Shown: positions 23,451 through 29,851 of the stretch, one piece after another
Layout: each line of letters starts with the position of its first letter
Position numbering within the stretch: position 1 is the stretch's first letter
Origin: JBCDIQ01 sp039024295
Lineage (GTDB): Bacteria > Bacteroidota > Bacteroidia > J057
Direction of reading: 5' to 3'
NCBI GenBank assembly: GCA_039024295.1
Contig: JBCDIQ010000018.1
Span: 1 to 29,851 of the forward strand
DNA: 29,851 bases
Made by a program: the position numbers and the translations under genes
The notes under the pieces: generated by a model
Databases searched by the model: none
Told to the model about the DNA's origin: nothing
Seen by the model: the letters and a program-made list of their open reading frames with translations, nothing else

Positions 23451-23663
23451 ATGCCAGAAATTATAGAGGTAGTAGAATCACCCAGAATGTTAAGGTCAAT
23501 CGAAGAAGTACTAATAGGCTATGGCTTTGATGTAAAGGTGGTTACAAGCAATGGGCACGATTACAACGGGTCGGCTAGCCAAATGGATGGTTTAGAGGTC
23601 ATCCGGTATGTACGTCAAGAGTTTGACCCACCCTACACCATTGTTTTGGTCATCAAAGATTGA
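23451..23663 (+). pseudogene. Receiver-domain remnant lacking the phosphoacceptor region
   Basis: An open frame of 70 codons. Residues 4-37 read like strand 1 and helix 1 of a response-regulator receiver (EVVESPRMLRSIEEVLIGYGFDVKVV, then SNGHD), and residues 45-61 (MDGLEVIRYVRQEFDPP) like the segment after the phosphorylated aspartate, followed by a hydrophobic strand (YTIVLVIKD). The roughly 20 residues between them in a real receiver, including the phosphoacceptor Asp strand, are missing and replaced by DYNGSASQ. The frame then stops; there is no output domain. It ends 4 bp before the convergent ABC exporter gene. Either a decayed gene that remains open by chance or a small pseudo-receiver protein. 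An in-frame TAG lies shortly upstream of the ATG. Confidence 0.5.
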
Positions 23664-23666
23664 AGG

Positions 23667-25469
23667 CTAGGAAGATGGTTCGGCTTCTTCTGATAGCTGC
23701 TTCTCGAAAATTCGCTGATAATACCCTTGCTGTCGCACGAGGGACTCGTGGGTTCCTTCCTCAATAAGCTTCCCGTTTTCTAATACGATAATGTGATCAG
23801 AATCTTGGATACAGGAGATTCGGTGGGCAACCATGATCACGGCTACCTCTGGATTTTGCGTGCGGTAAGTCCGTAAATGTTGAAGAATGGTTTCTTCTGT
23901 GTTGGTATCAACCGCAGAGAGCACATCATCCAAAATCAACAATTGGGGTTCTTTTAACCACGCCCTTGCCAATGAGATGCGTTGCTTCTGCCCTCCAGAC
24001 AATGTTACCCCACGCTCGCCCACCAATGTATCATAGGATTTTGGAAATCCCTCGATATTGGTAGCTACTGCTGCCTTGGTGGCTGCCGCTTGTATGGCCT
24101 CAAAATCAACGACGGGTTTCCCAAAGGCAATGTTATTCCTGATGGTATCAGAGAAAAGAAATACATCCTGGGGAGCATACCCAATCGCTTGGCGCAGGGC
24201 AGCCTTGCTGTAGCTCGAAAGGGGCATGTCGTCAAGTAGGATTTGGCCTTCATCAATATCAAATAGCCGGGGAATCAGGGCGCAAAGGGTAGATTTACCT
24301 GAGCCGGTTGCGCCTAGTATCCCTAGCTTTTGCCCAGGCTTCAACTCAAAAGACAGGTCCTTAATGGCTTTAATACCGGTATCTTGGTACGTAAATGATA
24401 CCCCTTTAAATTTTAGGGATGCCTGCTTGGGACCAGCAGTAGTCCTTGGGGTAAATTTGATTTCAGAACGTTCTGCTAATAACTCATTTAGTCGAACCTG
24501 ACTGGCAGCCGCCCGTTGGATCAGGGTAGTTACCCAACCAATTGCAATGATGGGCCATGTGAGGAGGTTGATGTAAATGATGAACTCAGCAATATTTCCT
24601 ATGGTGAAGCGCCCGCTGATGACCCGTTCGCCTCCAATCCAAATGGTCAGAATGGTACTCAGCCCTACCAGGAAAATGATCGCAGGCATAAAGGCTGCAT
24701 CAACTCGGGCCAAAGACATGGATTTCTCTTTGTACAACTCAGCCTCCTCCCCAAATCGGTTTTCTGTCTCCTTCTCCTTTACATAGGCTTTCAAGACACG
24801 GATACCTGAGAAAACTTCTTGGGTAAAGGTGGTTAACACGGAAAGCTGCTTCTGGATCTTATCACTTTTTGCCTGGATAATGCTTTCCACATAATACACG
24901 AGATAGCTGAGGGCAGGCAGGGGAAGCAGTGCATAAAAGGTGAGTTCAGGGTTTACTGCTAGCATGGTGATGATGACCACCAATGCCAAAGAAATGGTAT
25001 TCAGCGTGTACATGATCCCTGGTCCCAGGTACATCCGAACCCGGCTTACATCCTCGGACATGCGGGCCATGAGGTCACCGGTTCGATTTCGGCGATAAAA
25101 GCTGGTAGAAAGGTTCTGGAGGTGATCGTAAAGGTCCTTACGTAGGTCAAATTCGACCAGTCGAGACATGACAATCAGGGTTTGTCGGGTAAGAAACAGA
25201 AAGAGTCCCCTTAGTAACGCCATCCCAATCACAAGACCTCCGAACAGCAACAGGCTTTTCCATAAATCTTCCTTTAGGGATTCTGCCAGTTGGAATCCAT
25301 CCAGCAGTTCAAAAATAACGATCTCGTCGCTTACCATGTCAATGGCACTTCTTACGACCTGAGCTGGATAAACGGAGAAAAGATTGGCAGCTATAACAAA
25401 AACGACTCCCAGGAGCAGGTACCGTTTGTACTTCCAAATGTACGGATTGAGGGCAAAAAGTGCTTTCAT
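23667..25469 (-). CDS. ABC exporter half-transporter (MsbA/MdlA-like)
   Basis: A 600-residue fusion of a six-helix type IV exporter domain (about 1-320) and a nucleotide-binding domain. Motifs in order: Walker A GATGSGKS (386-393), Q-loop YAPQDVF (431-437), signature LSGGQKQR (490-497), Walker B LLILDD (510-515), D-loop SAVD (518-521) and switch histidine in MVAHR (546-550). The residue after the Walker B Asp is Asp where a catalytic Glu is normal. LDD-x-LSAVD is typical of the degenerate-site half of heterodimeric exporters such as MdlA or BmrC, yet no second half is adjacent. The ATG at 25469 is chosen because the in-frame TTG at 25499 belongs to a -7 promoter box. Confidence 0.92.
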   Translation of the reverse strand: MKALFALNPYIWKYKRYLLLGVVFVIAANLFSVYPAQVVRSAIDMVSDEIVIFELLDGFQLAESLKEDLWKSLLLFGGLVIGMALLRGLFLFLTRQTLIVMSRLVEFDLRKDLYDHLQNLSTSFYRRNRTGDLMARMSEDVSRVRMYLGPGIMYTLNTISLALVVIITMLAVNPELTFYALLPLPALSYLVYYVESIIQAKSDKIQKQLSVLTTFTQEVFSGIRVLKAYVKEKETENRFGEEAELYKEKSMSLARVDAAFMPAIIFLVGLSTILTIWIGGERVISGRFTIGNIAEFIIYINLLTWPIIAIGWVTTLIQRAAASQVRLNELLAERSEIKFTPRTTAGPKQASLKFKGVSFTYQDTGIKAIKDLSFELKPGQKLGILGATGSGKSTLCALIPRLFDIDEGQILLDDMPLSSYSKAALRQAIGYAPQDVFLFSDTIRNNIAFGKPVVDFEAIQAAATKAAVATNIEGFPKSYDTLVGERGVTLSGGQKQRISLARAWLKEPQLLILDDVLSAVDTNTEETILQHLRTYRTQNPEVAVIMVAHRISCIQDSDHIIVLENGKLIEEGTHESLVRQQGYYQRIFEKQLSEEAEPSS

Positions 25470-25496
25470 GTAGCTTTGGTGAACAAGATCACCGCT

Positions 25497-25504
25497 CAAA
25501 TATA
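25497..25504 (-). promoter_or_regulatory. -7 promoter box (TATATTTG) for the ABC exporter
   Basis: Minus-strand TATATTTG is an exact TAnnTTTG match. Its last three bases form the in-frame TTG that would otherwise extend the ABC exporter by ten codons. With initiation a few bases downstream, the leader to the ATG at 25469 is about 22 nt. Confidence 0.5.
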
Positions 25505-25613
25505 GGAATTAACCATGAAATCTTTAGGCTTTCTAAGCTTCCGGCATTTTTGGCACTTTCTTTGGCATGTCTTTCATGCTCAGACTATTGTTCAACTCCT
25601 TGATCATTATAAC

Positions 25614-26621
25614 ATGAAATACGCCATTCGCATAATTGCTCTTTTGATTTGTGTACAAGCAGGGGCTTTACAAGCTGATGGGATCAAATTTTTTGAGGGG
25701 AGGTTTGCCGCCCTCAAGGCCCAGGCACTGCTTCAGCAAAAACCTTTTATGGTCAATTTCTTTACCGACTGGTGTGGACCATGTGATAACATGGACAAAT
25801 ACACATTTGCTGACAAAGAGTTGGGAACTTACGCGGAAGAAAACTATTTGGCCTTTAGTGTAAATGCAGAATCTGCCGAGAACGAAGGGGTGCAATTGGC
25901 CCAGCGGTATGACGTTTTATTTTTTCCTACCATTCTGATTTTTTCTCCGGAAGGAAAACTGATGCATAAACTAAGCGGATACCAGCGGGCCAGCACGCTT
26001 TTGGTAGAGCTTAAAAAATATCGATATGGAAACAAGGAAGCCAAGGCTGAAAGCAAACCTGTTGCCGCTGCTGCCAAACCTGCTACAATTCCACAGCCGG
26101 AAAAACCTGTTGCCAAAAAGGAAACAGTTCAGGAAACTTCAGAAGCTCAGACAAAATTGGTTGCCCAGTCTACCCGGAACATGGAGCCTATCCCACCAGC
26201 TAATCCTCCTTCCAGCGTAGCAGAGAAGAAACCTGAACCTGTTGAAGAGGAGGTGGAGATGAAAGCGAAGGAAGCTGCCGTCAAGCCAGCACCTAAGCCA
26301 GTTCCTGTTAAGAAAGCTGCGCCAAAGAGTGCATTCAAAGGTCAAGGCCTTTTTAGCATTGACATCAAGCAGCAGTCAAAGGAAGGCTATGGCGTACAGG
26401 TTGGCGTATACGTCGATTATGCAAATGCGATCAAGGAATCTCAAAAACTAGCTGCGGAAGGTCATGAAAACCTGTTAATGGGCATCACCGAACTAATCGG
26501 GAAGCCTGGGTTCAAACTTATGCTTGGGCCTTATTCAACGGCTTCGGATGCAGATGCTAAACTGAAAGAGATTCAGAATAAAGGTCGAGTTGGACTCGTC
26601 ATTCCACTTGCGGATTATTGA
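25614..26621 (+). CDS. Exported thioredoxin-fold protein fused to a SPOR domain
   Basis: A 335-residue periplasmic or lipid-free exported protein with a signal peptide (about 1-21). A thioredoxin fold spans about 25-135 with the active site WCGPC (53-57), the cis-proline in FFPT (103-106), and a typical FSPEGKLMHKLSG end. A linker of about 110 residues rich in Lys, Pro, Ala and Glu follows, then a C-terminal SPOR domain (about 256-335: GYGVQVGVYVDYANAIKESQKL, KLMLGPYSTASDADAKLKEI, GLVIPL). SPOR domains bind denuded glycan strands at division sites, so this should place a disulfide oxidoreductase on septal peptidoglycan. The ATG at 25614 is preferred over one at 25515, since only the former starts with a signal peptide. 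Confidence 0.9.
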   Translation: MKYAIRIIALLICVQAGALQADGIKFFEGRFAALKAQALLQQKPFMVNFFTDWCGPCDNMDKYTFADKELGTYAEENYLAFSVNAESAENEGVQLAQRYDVLFFPTILIFSPEGKLMHKLSGYQRASTLLVELKKYRYGNKEAKAESKPVAAAAKPATIPQPEKPVAKKETVQETSEAQTKLVAQSTRNMEPIPPANPPSSVAEKKPEPVEEEVEMKAKEAAVKPAPKPVPVKKAAPKSAFKGQGLFSIDIKQQSKEGYGVQVGVYVDYANAIKESQKLAAEGHENLLMGITELIGKPGFKLMLGPYSTASDADAKLKEIQNKGRVGLVIPLADY

Positions 26622-26644
26622 TGGTTGGCAGCAACAAAACATAT

Positions 26645-26690
26645 AGCCTGAAAAGGAAGAACTTTATCTCCTTTTCAGGCTAATTTATTT
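26645..26690. terminator. Intrinsic terminator between convergent genes
   Basis: AGCCTGAAAAGGA (26645-26657) pairs perfectly over 13 bp with TCCTTTTCAGGCT (26669-26681) around an 11-nt loop. On the plus strand a T-rich stretch (AATTTATTTTT) follows. It lies 24 bp past the thioredoxin-SPOR stop and 30 bp past the leuS stop on the other strand, so it may serve both. Confidence 0.8.
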
Positions 26691-26710
26691 TTGGGAACTA
26701 AGCCTTTTTG

Positions 26711-29644
26711 CTATACCACAAGGTTGACAATTCTACCAGGCACCACGATAACCTTTCGTGGGGTTTTTCCATCGAGGAATTGCTGAACCCGTTCGTCAGC
26801 AAGTGCAGCTGCTTCTACCTCATCCTTACTTGCTTCCGAGGAAACCATCAACTGTGCGCGTACCTTTCCATTAATTTGGACTGGATACTTGATTTCATCC
26901 TCAGCCAAATACTTCTTCTCCCATTGGGGGAAGGCAGCTTCCAAAATTGAGGTCGTATGCCCAAGGCGTTGCCACAATTCTTCTGCCAGGTGTGGGGCAA
27001 AAGGAGACATGATCACCAAGAAAGGCTCCAAAATTGCTCTTTTGGAGCAGTTCATTTTAGATAGTGTATTGGTCAGGGTCATAAAAGCAGGGATGCAGGT
27101 ATTGAAGGCAAGTCGCTCAATCCCTTCTTCTGTCTGCCTGATGGCAATGTGAAGGGCTTTCAGTTCTTCTGGCGTGGGTTGATCTTCGGTAACAAGGGGT
27201 TCGCCGTCACGCCCAATGAACAGGTCATATGTTTTGCGAATAAAGCGCGCAACACCATTGATCTGTTGGGTATTCCAGACCTTGGAGTCTTCAAGCGGCC
27301 CCAAAAACATTTCAAATAAACGGAAGGTGTCTGTGCCATAGTCCCGGATGATGTCATCAGGGTTGACAACATTGTACTTGGATTTAGACATCTTTTCTAC
27401 TTCCGACCTCAACTGGAACTGGTCGCTTTTTCCATTTTCAAAAGAGTGAAAAACCCCACCTAAATAATACCCTCCGGCACAGACAAATACCACATCGGCA
27501 ATTTCCTTTTCCCAACCAATCAACTTTTTCATGGAGGCTTCATCCAAATAGGAAGCCCCTTCTCCGCCATGATTCTTTACATATTCAATTGGCAGGTGAA
27601 TATCCGTATTGTGCTGAGGGTCTGAACCTGGATAATCCTTGAGCAGTTCCTGGCTAACGGCAATCTGTCGTTCTTTTTCATCCAGTTGAATCCCTTCCCA
27701 GACACCTGCTTCATCTTTCACAAAAACCTGGGCACTGTTCTTGGGTAAACGGGTGACAAAGGCTGAGATACCCTGGATCATCCCCTGATTGACCAATTTG
27801 TTGAATGGCTCGTCAACAGAAGAATATCCCAGGTCATACAAAAACTTAGTCCAGAACCGGGCGAAAAGCAAATGCCCTACTGCGTGCTCAGTGCCGCCTA
27901 CGTACATGTCTACCGGCATCCAGTATTTGATTCGTTCTGGATCGGCAAATGCGGTATCATTTTGGGTGTCAAAGTACCGGAAAAAGTACCAGCTCGAACC
28001 TGCAGCTCCTGGCATGGTGTTTAAGTCTCGTTCGCTTCCATCTTCGGTAAACCGAAAGCTGTCACCTGCACGTGCCAACGGAGGTTCCCCCGTTTCTGAA
28101 GGTTTATAGACCTCCAAGTGAGGAAGCTCAAGGGGTAATCCACTGTCAGGAATGGCACTGGCAACATCGTCCTTATACACAATAGGGGTAGGTTCTCCCC
28201 AGTAGCGTTGTCGACTCCAGATTACATCTCTTTGTCGGTAGGTAACTTCTCCTTTACCTATTCCTTTGCTTTCCAGGGCCTGAATGATCTTTCCAATTGC
28301 CTCACTGGCCTTTAAGCCATCGAGTTCACCTGAATTGACCATGATCCCATCCTTAGAGGAGTAGGCTTCCTCGCTGATGTTGCCGCCGGAGATAACTTCC
28401 TTTATGGGCAACTCAAATTTGTGGGCAAACTCCCAGTCCCGTTGGTCGTGGGCAGGCACCGCCATGATTGCTCCTGTACCATAAGTAATGATAACATAGT
28501 CTGAAATCCAGATGGGGAGCTTTTCATTCGTAATTGGATGAAGGGCATAGGCTCCTGTCCAAACGCCGGTTTTATCTGTATCAGCGATCCGGTCACGTTC
28601 TGATCGGTTAGTGGCCCACTCGATGTAGGCGTCCAGGTCCTTCTTTTGAGAATTAGTCGCTATTTTTTCGACCAATGGGTGCTCAGGGGCCAATACCATA
28701 AAGGTGTTGCCAAATAAGGTGTCAGGCCGGGTAGTAAACACTTCAATTTCTTCCCCGGGATGACCTGCAACCTCGTATCGGATGCTTGCGCCTTCTGAAC
28801 GACCTATCCAGTTGGTTTGCATGGCCTTCATAGAGTCTGTCCAATCTAATCCTTCCAACCCACTCAACAGCCGGTCGGCATAAGCGGTAATTCTGAGCAT
28901 CCACTGACGCATCTGTCGACGTTCTACGGGGTAATTACCACGTTCCGAACGGCCATCCTTAACCTCATCGTTTGCTAAAACGGTCCCAAGTGCAGGACAC
29001 CAGTTGACCGTGGCATATGCGTTATATGCCAACCGATAGTTCATCAAGATTTCATTCTTCTCAGCAGGGGAGTAACCATTCCATTGTTCTGAAGTAAACA
29101 CCTCTTTTTGGTCGGTTGCAGCCAGAATAGAGGCATTTCCTTCTACCTCAAATACTTCAACCAAATTCTGAATTGGGCGAGCCTTTTCATGCTGCTTATC
29201 ATACCAATGTTCAAAAAGGCGGATAAATATCCATTGGGTCCAATGGTAATATGCTGGATCAGAAGTCCGCAAAACAGCTTCAGGGTCGTGGTACAGCCCC
29301 AACATCTCCATCTGTTCCTGGTACCGCTTGGTGTTTATCTTGGTAGTTTCAGATGGATGGATACCCGTCTTAATGGCGTATTGCTCGGCTGGCAACCCAA
29401 AGGAATCAAACCCCATGGGATGAAGCACATTAAACCCCTTCACCCTTTTGTAGCGCGCTATCACGTCAGTGGCAATGTATCCCAGGGGATGCCCCACATG
29501 TAAGCCCGCACCAGAAGGATAGGGGAACATGTCCAGAACGTAAAATTTGGGTTTGGTGGAATCTTTTTCGGCAATAAAGGAACCATTCTCTTTCCAGTAT
29601 TGCTGCCATTTTTTTTCAGTAGATGTGTAATCGTAATTGGGCAT
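26711..29644 (-). CDS. leuS: Leucyl-tRNA synthetase
   Basis: A 977-residue class I synthetase that charges tRNA-Leu with leucine. The HIGH signature is HVGH (49-52) within MFPYPSGAGLHVGH, and KMSKS is at 751-755 within EKMSKSKYNVVNPDD. The CP1 editing domain lies between about 235 and 430, with the threonine-rich ETFTTRPDTLFG-type segment and GTGAIMAVPAHDQRD. Length is above the 860 of E. coli because of extra sequence before the KMSKS loop (about 640-740), as is normal in Bacteroidota homologues. The anticodon-binding and C-terminal tRNA contact domains complete the protein. ATG at 29644 opens with MPNYDYTSTEKKWQ, the usual start. A good promoter lies upstream. Confidence 0.98.
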   Translation of the reverse strand: MPNYDYTSTEKKWQQYWKENGSFIAEKDSTKPKFYVLDMFPYPSGAGLHVGHPLGYIATDVIARYKRVKGFNVLHPMGFDSFGLPAEQYAIKTGIHPSETTKINTKRYQEQMEMLGLYHDPEAVLRTSDPAYYHWTQWIFIRLFEHWYDKQHEKARPIQNLVEVFEVEGNASILAATDQKEVFTSEQWNGYSPAEKNEILMNYRLAYNAYATVNWCPALGTVLANDEVKDGRSERGNYPVERRQMRQWMLRITAYADRLLSGLEGLDWTDSMKAMQTNWIGRSEGASIRYEVAGHPGEEIEVFTTRPDTLFGNTFMVLAPEHPLVEKIATNSQKKDLDAYIEWATNRSERDRIADTDKTGVWTGAYALHPITNEKLPIWISDYVIITYGTGAIMAVPAHDQRDWEFAHKFELPIKEVISGGNISEEAYSSKDGIMVNSGELDGLKASEAIGKIIQALESKGIGKGEVTYRQRDVIWSRQRYWGEPTPIVYKDDVASAIPDSGLPLELPHLEVYKPSETGEPPLARAGDSFRFTEDGSERDLNTMPGAAGSSWYFFRYFDTQNDTAFADPERIKYWMPVDMYVGGTEHAVGHLLFARFWTKFLYDLGYSSVDEPFNKLVNQGMIQGISAFVTRLPKNSAQVFVKDEAGVWEGIQLDEKERQIAVSQELLKDYPGSDPQHNTDIHLPIEYVKNHGGEGASYLDEASMKKLIGWEKEIADVVFVCAGGYYLGGVFHSFENGKSDQFQLRSEVEKMSKSKYNVVNPDDIIRDYGTDTFRLFEMFLGPLEDSKVWNTQQINGVARFIRKTYDLFIGRDGEPLVTEDQPTPEELKALHIAIRQTEEGIERLAFNTCIPAFMTLTNTLSKMNCSKRAILEPFLVIMSPFAPHLAEELWQRLGHTTSILEAAFPQWEKKYLAEDEIKYPVQINGKVRAQLMVSSEASKDEVEAAALADERVQQFLDGKTPRKVIVVPGRIVNLVV

Positions 29645-29679
29645 GCGATGTAGGGGATTCTGATGGTTGATTCAGGGGG

Positions 29680-29710
29680 CAAAGGTAGTAGGAAAGGATA
29701 AAATCACCAA
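29680..29710 (-). promoter_or_regulatory. leuS promoter (TTG-N20-TACCTTTG)
   Basis: On the minus strand a -33 type TTG (29710-29708) is followed after 20 nt by TACCTTTG (29687-29680), an exact Bacteroidota -7 element. Transcription would start about 30 nt before the leuS ATG. It is the best promoter in the window, having both elements at the expected spacing. Confidence 0.6.
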
Positions 29711-29851
29711 TGAAGGTGTTCAGGATCAGGTAAAAAATACAGACAGTTGTTTTGACTATATTTCATCGGTTTTGCTATAAACGGGAAAATGAACAATTAC
29801 CAGGCCGGAAATACTTAACCGGTCAGAAATTATTTCTCGGTTTTGAGTAAG

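Noticed and set aside
29645..29851. Possible gene at the right edge upstream of leuS
   Set aside because: Apart from the leuS promoter, only very short frames are present in both directions and none shows a motif or start context.

Overview
This window looks like chromosomal DNA of a member of the Bacteroidota, probably a Cytophagales-like marine or environmental lineage (the order is my inference). The evidence is a C-terminal type IX secretion sorting domain in the first gene, several upstream boxes matching the Bacteroidota -7 element TAnnTTTG, a TPR sensor kinase paired with a LytTR regulator, and a Bacteroidota-style leucyl-tRNA synthetase. No tRNA, rRNA, CRISPR array, transposase or prophage was seen.

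Layout. 1-4580: the end of a T9SS-secreted protein, a CPBP-family membrane protein, a SIR2-like protein with a C-terminal effector-associated domain (EAD11-like), a lipoprotein and two small membrane proteins of unknown function. 4782-8399: a deoxynucleoside kinase, a family 3 glycoside hydrolase (bglX-like) broken by one in-frame stop codon, and a Uma2-family nuclease-fold protein. 8539-11901: a DEAD-box RNA helicase, then an ECF sigma factor / small membrane protein / Spy-CnrX-like sensor operon that sits between two diverged copies of the same intergenic repeat of about 95 bp. 11919-14902: a divergent photolyase/cryptochrome and a di-haem cytochrome c peroxidase lipoprotein, divergently arranged around a perfect 20-bp palindrome. 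14945-18009: a TPR histidine kinase overlapping its LytTR response regulator. 18064-23117: a run of minus-strand genes comprising a DUF3108 protein, a LolD/MacB-type ABC ATPase and permease (with a His/Asp/Glu-rich periplasmic loop), a DUF3299 protein, an MCE/MlaD protein and a small membrane protein. 23118-29851: an AT-rich gap, a receiver-domain remnant, an ABC exporter half-transporter, a thioredoxin-SPOR fusion and leuS.

Most of the window is housekeeping and envelope biology rather than an obvious island. The parts most worth follow-up are the SIR2-EAD11-like protein, which lacks the usual catalytic histidine; the repeat-flanked CnrYXH-like signalling operon; the ABC/DUF3299 cluster whose histidine-rich loop suggests divalent metal handling; and the GH3 gene whose stop codon separates its two catalytic residues. 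Several genes whose longest reading frame begins at TTG are better started at a downstream ATG, because in two cases the TTG is the end of a -7 promoter box.
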